Shown here piece after piece: positions 35,501 through 45,297 of a stretch of 64,000 nt of DNA. Source of the stretch: Arthrobacter sp. StoSoilB19 (GTDB taxonomy: Bacteria; Actinomycetota; Actinomycetes; Actinomycetales; Micrococcaceae); assembly GCF_019977275.1 (NCBI RefSeq), contig NZ_AP024650.1:620001-684000 (forward strand), given 5' to 3'. The notes under the pieces were generated by a model. The model worked only from the letters and a program-made list of their open reading frames with translations. It was not told where the DNA came from and searched no databases. Within the stretch, counting starts at the first letter, position 1; each line of letters opens with the position of its first letter. The position numbers and the translations under genes were made by a program.

Positions 35501-37216
35501 CTAGTACGCCTTGACCCGCTGCTCCACCACGAGATGGATGAGGGCGAATACGCCGTCCCGGTCAATCGCTGCCAGGGCTGCATCCAGCGCTGCCGGGACA
35601 TCTCGGTCCTCGGTCACCGTGACCCCGAATCCGCCGAAAGCCCTGGCCATCAGCGCAAAGTCGGGGTTCTTCAGCTGGGTACCGGAGACGCGCCGGGGAT
35701 AGTGCCGCTCCTGGTGCGTGCGGATGGTGCCGTACTCCTGGTTGTCCATGACCACCACCAGCGGCGTGGCCCCGTACTGGGCAGCCGTGGCCAGCTCCTG
35801 CCCGTTCATGAGGAATTCGCCGTCCCCGGCGATGGTGACCACGCGCCGCTTCGGTTCGGCCAGGGACGCTGCGATGGCCGAGGGGACGGAGTAGCCCATG
35901 GACCCGTTCCGCGCGCTGATCATGGACGCGTAGCGGCGGGTGGGGAAATACCGGTGCGCCCAGTTGGTGTGTTCACCTGCACCGAACGTCACCATCGCAT
36001 CCTCCGGCAGCCGGGGGACGAGGTTGGCCATCAGGGTGTCCATCCGGGCCTGCCCGGCCGCCGGGGCAGCAGGAGGCAGCGTGGCAAAGCGCTCCTGCTC
36101 GGCGCGCATCCTGACCGTCCAGGCCTTCCACTCTTCCTTCACGGGCAGGCTGATGCCCTCCAGGCCGCGCACGAACGCTTCCGGTTTGGCCAGGATCTGC
36201 CGCGACACCGGGCCGGACCTTCCCCGCAGCGACGGGTCCACGGTGACCAGGAAATTTTCCTTGTTCCAGTCCTGCCGGCAGACGAAACCGTCCGTAATGA
36301 CGTCGCCCGGCACCGTTCCCACGAAGACCAGGAGGTCGGTCTCCTCCAGCAGGTCGTAAGTGGGGCGCGGCCGGCCATAGCCGATCGGTCCCACGTAGGA
36401 CGGCGAATCGAAGGGCACTGTTCCCTGCGTCCGCCATTCCGCCGCCGCCGGGATGTGGTGCCGTTCCAGCCAGGCGGTGAGCTGGTCCGCGGCCTCCTGC
36501 GTCCAGTCGTTGCCGCCGGTCACGAACAGCGGCTTGGACGATTCCGCCAGCGCCGCTTCCAGGGCTGACGCATCAGCGCTGCCCATCCCGCCTGCGGCCA
36601 CGGGAATCGCAGGATGCAGCGCAGGGCTGACCTCCCGCCGGATGACGTCCTCGGGCAGGCCCACCACCACGGGCCCGGGCCGGCCGCTCATTGCCGCAAA
36701 CATGGCCTCCGCCACTATCTCGGAGGCCCGTTCCGGGTGGTCAAGGACCATCACCCGCTTGGCGCCGGTGTCGAACCAGGACTTGATGTCGAATTCCTGG
36801 AACGCCTCGCGGTCCCGGTGGGCAAACGGGATCAGGCCCACGAAGAGCAGCATCGGCGTGGAGTCCTGCCAGGCGGTGTGCAGCCCTACGTGGGCGTTGG
36901 CCGCGCCGGGCCCCCGGGTCACCATCGCCACGCCCGGGCGCTGGTTCAGCTTTCCGTCGGCTTCCGCCATGTACGCGGCACCGCCTTCATGGCGGCAGAC
37001 GATGGTTTCGATCTTCGAGTTGTGCAGGCCGTCCAGCACATCCAGGAAGCTCTCGCCGGGAACCACATAGGTGCGTTCCACGCCATGCGCCACCAGCGAG
37101 TCAACGATCACGTGCCCCGCGGATTTCAGGGCGGGCGCCACGGTGTCCTGGTGATGGACGACGGCGGCGGGCCGGGTGGGGGAGGAGGTCAGGGTGGGCT
37201 GCGGCTCTGGTGTCAT
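35501..37216 (-). CDS. Thiamine diphosphate-dependent enzyme (acetolactate synthase-like)
   Basis: A 571-residue member of the acetolactate synthase/decarboxylase family. The Glu of CRHEGGAAYMAEADGK activates the thiamine ring, TRGPGAANAHVGLHTAWQDSTP is the N-terminal Pyr domain, and GDGEFLMNGQELATAAQYGATPLVVVMDN is the ThDP/Mg motif. Whether it makes acetolactate or decarboxylates a 2-oxo acid cannot be told. It is the last gene of the pucR-glsA-permease operon (gap 40 bp), so a role in glutamine or amino-acid catabolism is likely, but this is inferred only from context. Confidence 0.85.
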   Translation of the reverse strand: MTPEPQPTLTSSPTRPAAVVHHQDTVAPALKSAGHVIVDSLVAHGVERTYVVPGESFLDVLDGLHNSKIETIVCRHEGGAAYMAEADGKLNQRPGVAMVTRGPGAANAHVGLHTAWQDSTPMLLFVGLIPFAHRDREAFQEFDIKSWFDTGAKRVMVLDHPERASEIVAEAMFAAMSGRPGPVVVGLPEDVIRREVSPALHPAIPVAAGGMGSADASALEAALAESSKPLFVTGGNDWTQEAADQLTAWLERHHIPAAAEWRTQGTVPFDSPSYVGPIGYGRPRPTYDLLEETDLLVFVGTVPGDVITDGFVCRQDWNKENFLVTVDPSLRGRSGPVSRQILAKPEAFVRGLEGISLPVKEEWKAWTVRMRAEQERFATLPPAAPAAGQARMDTLMANLVPRLPEDAMVTFGAGEHTNWAHRYFPTRRYASMISARNGSMGYSVPSAIAASLAEPKRRVVTIAGDGEFLMNGQELATAAQYGATPLVVVMDNQEYGTIRTHQERHYPRRVSGTQLKNPDFALMARAFGGFGVTVTEDRDVPAALDAALAAIDRDGVFALIHLVVEQRVKAY

Positions 37217-37256
37217 GTTCTTTCTTTGGCTCGGAAGGTTGGCGGAAGGGATGGGG

Positions 37257-38774
37257 TCAGGAGATGGGGGTGCGGTTGGCGATGACGGGGGACTTTCCGG
37301 TGTAGCCGTCGCGGGTTTCGGCGATTTGGCGGATGCGGGTGCGGCAGGCGTACCAGCCGGCGACCATGAGGATGGAGGCGATGGCGGTGACGAGCATGGT
37401 CAGGGGTGAGTCGATGAAGACCATGATGAGGACGCCGATGAGGAAGAGCAGGGAGAGGTAGCCGGTGTAGGGGGCGCCGAACATGCGGAAGGAGGGGCGG
37501 GTGACCCAGCCTTTGTCGGCCCAGCGTTTGAGTTGGATTTGGCACAGGACGATGGTGGCCCAGGTCATGATGATGCCGACGGAGGCGATGTTCAGGACGA
37601 TTTCGAAGGCTTCGGCGGGGACGAGGTAGTTCAGGGGGACGCCGAGGAGGGAGACGGTGGCGGTGATGGCGATGCCGCCGTAGGGGACGCCTGCTTTGTT
37701 CATGCGGGAGGCGAAGCGGGGTGCGGAGCCGTTGACGGACATGGAGCGCAGGATCCGGCCGGTGGAGTAGAGTCCGGCGTTCAGGGAGGACAGGGCGGCG
37801 GTGAGGACGACGAGGTTCATGATGACGTCTACGCCCTGGACGCCGATGGAGCCGAAGAAGGTCACGAAGGGGCTGACGCCTTTTTGGTAGGAGGTGAAGG
37901 GCAGCAGCAGGGCCAGGAGGATCACGGAGCCGACGTAGAACACGGCGATGCGGAAGACCACGGAGTTGATGGCCTTGGGCATGATTTTTTCGGGGTTTTC
38001 GGTTTCGCCGGCGGCGGTGCCGACGAGTTCGATGGAGGCGTAGGCGAACAGGACGCCCTGCATGAGGATGATCATGGGCAGCAGGCCGTTGGGGAAGATC
38101 CCGCCGTTGTCGGACAGGAGGCTGATGCCGACCTGTTGGCCGTCCACGGGGGTGCCGAAGATGACGAAGTAGGTGCCGATGATGAGGAACGCGACCAGGG
38201 CGGCGACCTTGATCAGGGCGAACCAGAATTCCATTTCGCCGAAGACCTTGACCGAGACCAGGTTCAGGGCCAGGACGACGATGAGGGCGGTCAGTGCCCA
38301 GGCCCACTGGGGGACGTCGGCCATCCAAGGGATGTAGTTGCCGAAGAAGTGCATGTAGAGGGCGGCGGCGGTGATGTCCACGATGGTGGTGGTGGCCCAG
38401 TTGATCCAGTAGAACCAGCCGGAGACGAACGCGGCTTTTTCGCCGAAGAATTCGCGGGCGTAGGAGACGAACGAGCCGGAGGAGGGCCGATGCAGGACCA
38501 GTTCGCCCAGGGCGCGCAGGATCAGGAACGCGAAGAACCCGCAGACCGCGTAGGCGATGACCAGGGACGGGCCCGCGGCGTTGAGCCGGCCGCCGGCGCC
38601 CAGGAACAGGCCGGTGCCGATCGCGCCGCCGATCGCGATCATCTGGATCTGCCGGGGCTTGAGGTTCTTGTGGTAACCCTTGTCCTCCGCGTGCAGGGAG
38701 GTCTCGGACGCATGCGCGTGACCACCATCAATTATGTGGTCGAAGCCAACCTCGTCATTGGGGTTGTTGGGCAT
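37257..38774 (-). CDS. Amino-acid permease (APC superfamily, AAT family)
   Basis: A 505-residue permease with twelve hydrophobic segments. [51 protein letters not shown] is the hallmark of AAT-type transporters, imported substrate an amino acid such as glutamine or GABA. ATG at 38774 is preceded by AAAGGAA. The gene uses nearly only C-ending codons, more strongly than its neighbours. Placed between glutaminase and the ThDP enzyme in one operon. Confidence 0.88.
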   Translation of the reverse strand: MPNNPNDEVGFDHIIDGGHAHASETSLHAEDKGYHKNLKPRQIQMIAIGGAIGTGLFLGAGGRLNAAGPSLVIAYAVCGFFAFLILRALGELVLHRPSSGSFVSYAREFFGEKAAFVSGWFYWINWATTTIVDITAAALYMHFFGNYIPWMADVPQWAWALTALIVVLALNLVSVKVFGEMEFWFALIKVAALVAFLIIGTYFVIFGTPVDGQQVGISLLSDNGGIFPNGLLPMIILMQGVLFAYASIELVGTAAGETENPEKIMPKAINSVVFRIAVFYVGSVILLALLLPFTSYQKGVSPFVTFFGSIGVQGVDVIMNLVVLTAALSSLNAGLYSTGRILRSMSVNGSAPRFASRMNKAGVPYGGIAITATVSLLGVPLNYLVPAEAFEIVLNIASVGIIMTWATIVLCQIQLKRWADKGWVTRPSFRMFGAPYTGYLSLLFLIGVLIMVFIDSPLTMLVTAIASILMVAGWYACRTRIRQIAETRDGYTGKSPVIANRTPIS

Positions 38775-38821
38775 GGGTATTTCCTTTCGATCCGGGGAAG
38801 ATCTGTCTTGGATGGGAAAAA

Positions 38822-39778
38822 CTAGAAAACTGACCAGCCGGTGCGGTCGGAGAGGTCGGCAAGGGCTGCCGTGCCGGCGAGGGAATTGCCCTTGGCATCC
38901 AGGCGCGGGCTCCAGACGCAGATGGCGCACTGGCCCGGCACGATGACCAGTATTCCGCCGCCCACCCCGCTCTTTCCGGGCAGGCCCACGCGGTAGGCGA
39001 ATTCGCCGGCGGCGTCATACATGCCGCACGTCAGCATGATGGAGCCGATCCGCTTGGCCTCGCTCCGGGACAACACGGTGCCGGCGGCTCCCTGTCCGTC
39101 ATTGGCAAGGAACAGGCCGGCCTTGGCCAACTCCGCGCAGGTCATCATGATCGAACACTGGCGGACGTAATTCTCCACCACTGATTCCGCAGGCTGCGTG
39201 AGGTTCCCGAAGTCCTTCAGGAAATGCGCCAGGGCAAGGTTGCGGCTGCTGCCGGCCAGTTCACCGGCGGCAGCTGCCTCGTCAATGAACGGCCCCTGTC
39301 CCCGGCTGTCCGCCTGTCCCTGGTGACCCGCTTGTCCGGTCAGGAACCGCAGGAGGTGCGCGGCGGCGTCGGGCGTCTCCTGCATCAGGTGGTCGGTGAC
39401 CACCAGCGCCCCGGCATTGATGAAGGGGTTGCGCGGGATGCCATGTTCGGCCTCGAGCTGAACCAGGGAGTTGAAGGCTGTTCCGGACGGTTCGCGCAGC
39501 ACCCGAGACCACAGCCGGGCGGACCGGCCGCCCTGCAGCGCCATGGCCAGGGTGAAGACCTTGGAGATGCTTTGGATGGAGAAGGGGACATCGGCGTCAC
39601 CGGAGCAAAAAACGTCACCGGACGTGGTGGCGACGGCAATGCCAAACCGGTCGAAGGGGACCTTGGCCAGGAAGGGGATGTTGCGGGGTACTGCACCCGT
39701 TTCCTTCCGCGGACGGTGACGCCGGACGATGTCCTCGAGGAGGATGTCCAGGGGTGGTGCGCCGAGTGTTGTGGTCAT
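38822..39778 (-). CDS. glsA: Glutaminase
   Basis: Converts glutamine to glutamate plus ammonia. Serine-dependent fold with Ser70 and Lys73 in [18 protein letters not shown], the catalytic S-x-x-K, and further [10 protein letters not shown] and [12 protein letters not shown]. Length of 318 residues fits the family. ATG at 39778 overlaps the PucR stop (ATGA) and has GCAGGA just before it. Probably cytoplasmic, acting on glutamine brought in by the neighbouring permease. Confidence 0.92.
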   Translation of the reverse strand: MTTTLGAPPLDILLEDIVRRHRPRKETGAVPRNIPFLAKVPFDRFGIAVATTSGDVFCSGDADVPFSIQSISKVFTLAMALQGGRSARLWSRVLREPSGTAFNSLVQLEAEHGIPRNPFINAGALVVTDHLMQETPDAAAHLLRFLTGQAGHQGQADSRGQGPFIDEAAAAGELAGSSRNLALAHFLKDFGNLTQPAESVVENYVRQCSIMMTCAELAKAGLFLANDGQGAAGTVLSRSEAKRIGSIMLTCGMYDAAGEFAYRVGLPGKSGVGGGILVIVPGQCAICVWSPRLDAKGNSLAGTAALADLSDRTGWSVF

Positions 39779-41373
39779 TTCCTGCCTGAAGTGTCGTAGG
39801 AAGTGGAGGCCCACTCCTGGAGGTGGAGCAGCGCCACCAGGGAATCCCTGGGGCTGCCGAAGTCGAGGCCGGTCACCCGGGTGGCTTTGGCCACCCGGTA
39901 GTAGACAGTGTTCTTGTGCAGGTTCATCCGCCTGGCGCATTCGGCGACGTCGAAGGACGCATCGAAATACGTGCGGAGGGTGTCGGCGAGTTCGGCGTCC
40001 TCCTGGAGGAGCGCTGCCAGGCCGCGGTGGCGGAACGGTGAGGTGTGGAAGTTCCGCACCGCCTCGCGGTAGAGGATTTCCGCTTCGAAATCGCCCACCG
40101 CGGCAACCGTGCCGGGTTCTGCCGTGCCCACGCAGGCCAGCAGCGCCTCCGTCACCCCGGTCACCGTATGGAGGGACAACAGGTCCGGCACCAAGGGGCC
40201 CACGGCCGCGAATGGACTGATGCCGAGGTGCTTGCGGGCATCCCGGACGATTGCCTCGGCAAGGGAACGCAGCCCCGATTCCGCGGTGCTGGACTGCAGG
40301 TCAGGCACGATGATGGCGGTGTCACCCTTGAACTGGCCCACGACGGCGGTGGGCTTGTACGCGGCCGCGTGGATGGAGGCGAGATTGGCAAGTTCCCCGT
40401 GCTTGAGTGCGGCGTCGTCGGCGCGCGAGTCGGCGTCGGACATGCCGATGAGGATGAGGGCGGCGGGACGTTCCGAAGGGATTTTTCCGCTGTGCGCGCT
40501 GGCGGCGGCCTCCGCGGGACCTGACAGGATCCGAACAATCCGGTCCTCCCGCATATGGACGGACTGCTGGTTGCGGTACCGGATCAGTTCGGCCGAGACG
40601 CGTGCCGCGGATCCCGTGAGGACATACTCAACGTCCGGGCCGAACCCGGCTCCGGTCTCCTGGAGCCAGATGTAGCCCATGATCCGTTCGCCGGCAAAGA
40701 GCGCGATGGCCACCCGTTCCCGCAGCCCGTCCTGGGGCCGTGCGGGTACCCGGACCGGCTGCCGGGTGCGGTGCAGTTCGCGGTAGGCGCCAAGATCCTT
40801 GAGCAGCAGTTCGTATTTGCGGGGGCCGCGCCGGGCCAGGATGGAAGCCTTGCGGAGTTCGTCGATGTCATTGGTGACGGTGGAGTAGGCCAGGACCTTG
40901 TTGGCCGCATCCTCGATGAGCACGTGGCTGGACGTGAGCCGCGCTGTGGTCTGGGCGATCGCGAACAGGTCTTCCTCGAGCAGGGTCAGCACTTCGCTCT
41001 GGTAGCTGCGCGGCTGGATCCGGTCCTTGGCTATGGAGAGCAGGCGGTCCCAGTCTGCTGCCGGATCCACCAGCAGCAGTCCCGATCCGGCTGCGCGGAG
41101 GAGTTCTTCCGCTTCCGCCAGGTCTTCGCGCTGGCCCTTGACGGCGACCACCGGGGGCGGGTCCTTCAGGAGGCGCCGGAGGGCAGGCAGCGCCGAACGG
41201 CCACGGACCCCGATGAGCAGGACAAAGGCTTTGCCGGCCTGGGCTGCTTCATCGTCGGCGTCGACGATCAGGAACCGTTCGATGTCCGGCGCCGAGGGGG
41301 CCGGGCGAAGGATGAGGCTGGCGAAGCCGAGGGGAAGATCCGAGAGGATGTCATCCACCGTAACCGCGGCCAT
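39775..41373 (-). CDS. PucR-family transcriptional regulator
   Basis: A 532-residue regulator. N-terminal PucR domain (DDILSDLPLGFASLILRP), a GGDEF-like central region, and a C-terminal helix-turn-helix with DVAECARRMNLHKNTVYYRVAKATRV, the CdaR/PucR HTH_30 type. Its stop overlaps the glutaminase start. It is the first gene of the glutaminase operon and probably responds to a nitrogenous metabolite, though the ligand cannot be read. Confidence 0.87.
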   Translation of the reverse strand: MAAVTVDDILSDLPLGFASLILRPAPSAPDIERFLIVDADDEAAQAGKAFVLLIGVRGRSALPALRRLLKDPPPVVAVKGQREDLAEAEELLRAAGSGLLLVDPAADWDRLLSIAKDRIQPRSYQSEVLTLLEEDLFAIAQTTARLTSSHVLIEDAANKVLAYSTVTNDIDELRKASILARRGPRKYELLLKDLGAYRELHRTRQPVRVPARPQDGLRERVAIALFAGERIMGYIWLQETGAGFGPDVEYVLTGSAARVSAELIRYRNQQSVHMREDRIVRILSGPAEAAASAHSGKIPSERPAALILIGMSDADSRADDAALKHGELANLASIHAAAYKPTAVVGQFKGDTAIIVPDLQSSTAESGLRSLAEAIVRDARKHLGISPFAAVGPLVPDLLSLHTVTGVTEALLACVGTAEPGTVAAVGDFEAEILYREAVRNFHTSPFRHRGLAALLQEDAELADTLRTYFDASFDVAECARRMNLHKNTVYYRVAKATRVTGLDFGSPRDSLVALLHLQEWASTSYDTSGRK

Positions 41374-41544
41374 GGGTTGTCCTTTTGCGTCGATCCCACC
41401 GGACGGCTCTGTCCGGTCACCTCATGCTATCCAGCGTCCTGGGCTGATTTTATGGAACCTGCTCCAAGTCCAGGGGATCCTTTTTAGGCTCCAGCCTGAG
41501 GCGACGCACCGCACGTGACGGGACATGCGGGCAGGAACGCCGAA

Positions 41545-41572
41545 AGGCGGGCCAGCCGGTGCTGGCCCGCCT
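41545..41572. terminator. Hairpin terminator after the gentisate operon
   Basis: AGGCGGGCCAGC and GCTGGCCCGCCT pair perfectly over 12 bp around CGGT. On the minus strand it is 37 bp past the stop of the maleylpyruvate isomerase gene and followed by a TTTC tract. Confidence 0.75.
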
Positions 41573-41608
41573 CTGGTGCGGTGCTGTGGCGGGTGCCGCG
41601 GCGGCCTG

Positions 41609-42361
41609 TCAGATCCAGGCCGGTGCCGGCGGCGCCGGGGTAGCTGCTTCGCCGTCGCGCTTCGCCGTGGTTCCGTCCGTGCCGCGGCCCGCGGCCCACT
41701 GGGCGATGGCGGCCAGTGAACCGGACACCACGGTGGGCGACGGGGCGGCGGTGTCCCCAAACGACAAGCCGGTGCCGTCCACTGTGATGAGGAGCCCGGC
41801 ATCGGTGCCGCGCACATGCCAGGCGCCGGTGATGTCCTTGAGCAGGCGTTCCAGGACGGGTGCAGGGATGTCCTTGAAGGTGGCCCCGTTGTCCAGGTCC
41901 ACGGCGTGGACCCAGACTTCGCGGGTGCGCATCCACGCGGTCTCTTCGGCCGGGACTGTCCTGCCCTGGACGGTTTTGACCTTGTGGTGCCAGTTGGCGG
42001 CGGGCAGGTCGCGCCATTCGACGTTCAGGTGCACGGCGGAGTGGTCGAACAGGTTCCGCAGGGCGATGGGGCTGAGGGTGGCCCCGAAGTCGATCTCGTG
42101 GTTGCGGACCTCAACGGACGGGTACATGGGTGTTTCCACCCCGGTGGCCGCCCACTCGACCAGACGGGCGATGGCCCTGGCGTTGTAGCCCACGTGGGCT
42201 ACAACGTGGCGGCGGGTCCAGCCCGGCAGCAGCGAGCCCCCGTCCAGTTCCGCGTCGGGAAGCTCGTTGAGCTTGCGGGCGAAGAACGCGGTGCCGCGCC
42301 GCGCCTGCAGCAGCCCCTCGAGCAGGACGGGGTCGGTGGCCTGGTCGTGCCGGGCAACCAT
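41609..42361 (-). CDS. Maleylpyruvate isomerase, mycothiol-dependent
   Basis: Converts maleylpyruvate to fumarylpyruvate in the gentisate pathway using mycothiol. 250 residues, with LPGWTRRHVVAHVGYNARAIARLVEW giving a zinc-ligand His near residue 53, and TREVWVHAVDLDNGA supplying Glu and His. Its start overlaps the stop of the upstream hydrolase (ATGA). It is the last gene of the gentisate operon. Mycothiol dependence is inferred from the family and the actinobacterial context. Confidence 0.88.
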   Translation of the reverse strand: MVARHDQATDPVLLEGLLQARRGTAFFARKLNELPDAELDGGSLLPGWTRRHVVAHVGYNARAIARLVEWAATGVETPMYPSVEVRNHEIDFGATLSPIALRNLFDHSAVHLNVEWRDLPAANWHHKVKTVQGRTVPAEETAWMRTREVWVHAVDLDNGATFKDIPAPVLERLLKDITGAWHVRGTDAGLLITVDGTGLSFGDTAAPSPTVVSGSLAAIAQWAAGRGTDGTTAKRDGEAATPAPPAPAWI

Positions 42362-43203
42362 CAGGCTTCCTTGACCACGCGGTTGGTCAGCTGGCCCAGG
42401 CCCTCGATGGTGGTGACCAGGACTTGGCCTTCCTGCAGGTAGCGCTTGGGGTCCTGCGCGTGGCCCACGCCGCCGGGGGTGCCGGTGGCGATGACGTCGC
42501 CCGGGTTCAGGGTGATGATGGTGGAGATGTAGGAGACCAGGTATTCCGGGGTGAAGACCAGGTCGCTGGTGGGGGTGGACTGCTGGACGTCGCCGTCCAC
42601 TGCCGAGGTCATCAGCGGCCCGGGGGTGAATTCGTCCTTGGTGACCAGGGCCGGGCCGAACGGGGTGGACTTCTCCCAGGTCTTGCCCTGCAGCCACTGG
42701 ATGGTGCGGAACTGGTAGTCGCGCATGCTGATGTCGTTCAGCACGGAGTACCCTGCGATGTGCCCGGCAGCCTCTGCCTCCGGGATGCGCCGGCCGGCCT
42801 TGCCGATGACGACGGCGAGCTCGGCTTCCCAGTCCACGGTGTCCGATTCCTGCGGCAGCGCGAGGTCATCGTTGGGCCCGATCAGCGACTCGGCGTACTT
42901 GGCGAACAGGGTGGGGTACTCGGGGACCTCGCGGCCCATCTCCTTGATGTGGTTGCGGTAGTTGTGGCCCACGCAGATGATCTTGCCCGGGGAAGGCACG
43001 ACGGCGGCGAGGTCGGCGCCGTCGAACGCGTGCGTTGCGCCGTTGGCATCCTTGGCGATGGTTTCCCAGTTGGGGTCCTGCAGCAGGGCCCCGACATCGG
43101 AAAAGCCCGGGATTTCGGTGAGGGTCTCGCCGTCCTGGCGGACCGCCGTCGTGCTCTTGCCGCTGCCGGTGCCGGCGGGGAGGCGGAGGGTGAGGAGTTT
43201 CAT
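42361..43203 (-). CDS. Fumarylpyruvate hydrolase (FAH family)
   Basis: Splits fumarylpyruvate into fumarate and pyruvate. 280 residues, metal ligands in DTVDWEAELAVVIGKAGR, with GHNYRNHIKEMG, YSVLNDISMRDYQFR and ATGTPGGVGHAQDPKRYL. These are FAH-domain marks. ATG overlaps the TAA of the gentisate dioxygenase gene. Context makes the substrate assignment strong, though the sequence alone would only say FAH family. Confidence 0.9.
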   Translation of the reverse strand: MKLLTLRLPAGTGSGKSTTAVRQDGETLTEIPGFSDVGALLQDPNWETIAKDANGATHAFDGADLAAVVPSPGKIICVGHNYRNHIKEMGREVPEYPTLFAKYAESLIGPNDDLALPQESDTVDWEAELAVVIGKAGRRIPEAEAAGHIAGYSVLNDISMRDYQFRTIQWLQGKTWEKSTPFGPALVTKDEFTPGPLMTSAVDGDVQQSTPTSDLVFTPEYLVSYISTIITLNPGDVIATGTPGGVGHAQDPKRYLQEGQVLVTTIEGLGQLTNRVVKEA

Positions 43204-44333
43204 TACTTGGTGCGTCCTTCGATGTAGGTGCGGTTGAAGTTCAGGCGCTCAAAGATGGGTGCGTCGCTGAACCGGAACAAATCAAACTCGGATTCGGCCT
43301 GCAGTGACCAGGCGGCCCAGGACGGCACCACGAAGAGGTCGCCCTTGGCCAGGACCTTGGTTTCGCCGTTCAGGGTCACGGTGCCTGTGCCTTCGAAGAC
43401 CTGCCAGACGCTGGAGCCCACCTCGCGGACCGTCTCCGTCCAGGCGCCGGCGCGGAGCCGGTGGAACTCGGCGCGAATGGTGGGCATGACGTCCCCGCCC
43501 GTGGTCGGGTTGGTGTACCGAACGGCGGCGTGGCCCTGTGACACGGTGGCCGGGTGGCCCTCGTCCTCGAGGAGCAGCTGTTCGCGCAGGGCGGCGTCGG
43601 TGTACTTCCACCGGTACGCCGCGATGGGGGAGTTGGTGGTGTCATCGAGGCCGGAGAGCGGGCGGAGTCCGGGGTGGGCCCAGAGCCGCTCGGAGCGGGA
43701 GATGTCCGGGGTGGCTTCGTCGGTGACGCGTTCGGTGCCGAACTCGAAGAACCCGGCGTCCGCGTAGTGCACGAACGGGATGTCCAGGCCGTCGATCCAC
43801 GCCATGGGCTCGTCGGTGTCGTTGTGGTGGCCGTGGAAGTTCCAGCCCGGGGTGAGCAGGAAGTCGCCGCGGGACATCCGGACAGGGTCCCCGTTCACCA
43901 CGGTCCACACGCCCTCGCCCTCGACGACGAACCGGAACGCGTTCTGCGAGTGGCGGTGCTCCGGGGCCGTTTCACGGCCGCCCAGGTACTGGATGGCCGC
44001 CCACAACGTCGGGGTGGCGTAAGGCGTGCCGGCCAGGCCCGGGTTGGCCAGCGCAATGGCGCGCCGTTCCCCGCCTCGGCCCACGGGCACCAGGTCCCCG
44101 GCGCGGGCGGCCAGGGGGTACAGGTCATTCCAGCGCCAGACGTGCGGCACTGCTTTCGGGGACGGGACCATGGGCATCAGGTCCGCGATCTCCGTCCACA
44201 ACGGAATCAGGTTTTCCTTATCGAAATCCCGGTACAGCTGCTCAAGCTGCGCAGCCTCCTCCGGGGTGGGCTCGGGAACGTGGTGTTCCTGCGCCACGGA
44301 TTCGTGCGTTTGGTTTTCAGCGCTGATCGACAC
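43203..44333 (-). CDS. Gentisate 1,2-dioxygenase
   Basis: Non-heme Fe(II) double-cupin enzyme that cleaves gentisate to maleylpyruvate. 376 residues; iron ligands His126 and His128 in EHRHSQNAFRFVVEGEG and His167 in PGWNFHGHHN. The C-terminal cupin lacks the full iron site, usual for the family. GTG at 44333 is preceded by AAGGAGAAGG. First gene of the catabolic operon, downstream of an IclR operator-like site. 1-hydroxy-2-naphthoate dioxygenase is a relative that cannot be excluded from sequence alone. Confidence 0.92.
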   Translation of the reverse strand: MSISAENQTHESVAQEHHVPEPTPEEAAQLEQLYRDFDKENLIPLWTEIADLMPMVPSPKAVPHVWRWNDLYPLAARAGDLVPVGRGGERRAIALANPGLAGTPYATPTLWAAIQYLGGRETAPEHRHSQNAFRFVVEGEGVWTVVNGDPVRMSRGDFLLTPGWNFHGHHNDTDEPMAWIDGLDIPFVHYADAGFFEFGTERVTDEATPDISRSERLWAHPGLRPLSGLDDTTNSPIAAYRWKYTDAALREQLLLEDEGHPATVSQGHAAVRYTNPTTGGDVMPTIRAEFHRLRAGAWTETVREVGSSVWQVFEGTGTVTLNGETKVLAKGDLFVVPSWAAWSLQAESEFDLFRFSDAPIFERLNFNRTYIEGRTK

Positions 44334-44408
44334 TGGCCTTCTCCTTGCGTGCGGACTGACTGCGACGTGGATTCGACCCTAGGGAAGATCTGCTGTGATC
44401 CCCAGCAT

Positions 44409-44425
44409 ATTCTGGCATGCAGAAT
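44409..44425. promoter_or_regulatory. IclR operator candidate, gentisate operon side
   Basis: ATTCTGGCATGCAGAAT: arms ATTCTG and CAGAAT around five bases, 76 bp upstream of the gentisate dioxygenase start. The same arms and spacing recur at 45241-45257. Confidence 0.75.
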
Positions 44426-44442
44426 TCCTTCGGCCCTGCCGG

Positions 44443-45249
44443 TCAGCTTCCGGCTGCCCCGTCCGCCGGATTGGCCGCGATGTCTATTTCCAGCTGGCGC
44501 CGGGTCTCCATCATGACGCCCACCAGCCCGGCGTCGAACAGGGGCCGGAACCGTGCTACGGGAGTGGCCACGCTCAGGGCGCCCACCACCATGCCCTTGC
44601 CGTTGTGCAGGGCCATCCCAAAGGCGCTGATTCCCTCCTCGGTACCCTCGAAGTTGGCGGCAAATCCGTTGGCGCGGACGGACTCAAGCTCGCGCAGGAA
44701 CGCGGGGTAGTCGGCGTCCGGGATGTAGTCGCCGCCCAGTTCCGCGTTGGGGCTGCGGAACAGCTGCTCCAGCACGGCGGGATCGAGCTCCGCCAGGATG
44801 GCTTTCCCGCCCGAGGCTTTATGCGCGGGGAGCAGGGTCCCCTGCCGGTCCCCGACGCGAAGGATGTTGGTGCTTTCCACCGTGTCCAAAAAGCGGACTT
44901 TCGTGCCCACCCGGATCATGAGGTTGACGGTCTCGTTGGTGCGCGCGCACAGCAGTTCCATGTGTGGCCGGGAGATGTCCCGCAGCTGGCGTGTCCAGCT
45001 CAAGCCCGCCGGGCCGGCGCCCATCGCGGGGCCCGGCACATACCGGCGCGTTTCATCCTGGACCGCGAAGCCCCTGTACACCAGCATGGCCAGGAGCCGG
45101 TGTGCCGTGGACGGCGCCACGCCGAGCTCCGCCGCAGCGTCCTTGAGCCGCAGGCTGCCGACGTCCCGCAGGAGCTGGAGGAGCTGCAGGGCGTTATCCA
45201 CCGCTTCGATGGAGTAGGTGGGCTTCCGCCGGGCAGGAAGATTCTGCAT
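44443..45249 (-). CDS. IclR-family regulator of 3-hydroxybenzoate/gentisate genes
   Basis: A 268-residue regulator: N-terminal helix-turn-helix YSIEAVDNALQLLQLLRDVGSLRLKDAAAELGVAPSTAHRLLAMLVYRGF and a C-terminal ligand domain with the IclR block NETVNLMIRVGTKVRFLDTVES and LLPAHKASGGKAILAEL. ATG at 45249 lies inside one of the two matching palindromes. It sits between the dioxygenase operon and the divergent MFS transporter, so it likely controls both. Whether activator or repressor is not known. Confidence 0.9.
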   Translation of the reverse strand: MQNLPARRKPTYSIEAVDNALQLLQLLRDVGSLRLKDAAAELGVAPSTAHRLLAMLVYRGFAVQDETRRYVPGPAMGAGPAGLSWTRQLRDISRPHMELLCARTNETVNLMIRVGTKVRFLDTVESTNILRVGDRQGTLLPAHKASGGKAILAELDPAVLEQLFRSPNAELGGDYIPDADYPAFLRELESVRANGFAANFEGTEEGISAFGMALHNGKGMVVGALSVATPVARFRPLFDAGLVGVMMETRRQLEIDIAANPADGAAGS

Positions 45250-45257
45250 GACAGAAT
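45241..45257. promoter_or_regulatory. IclR operator candidate, transporter side
   Basis: ATTCTGCATGACAGAAT: identical ATTCTG and CAGAAT arms, five-base centre. It overlaps the iclR start codon and lies 41 bp upstream of the transporter start. Confidence 0.75.
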
Positions 45258-45297
45258 AATATGGGCGCGCTGGTATGACTGCCAGCACAGTGGTGGG

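Noticed and set aside
37533..38825. A 430-codon frame opposite the amino-acid permease, Asp/Glu/Gly-rich
   Set aside because: It follows from the C-ending codons of the permease on the other strand and shows no family pattern or ribosome site.
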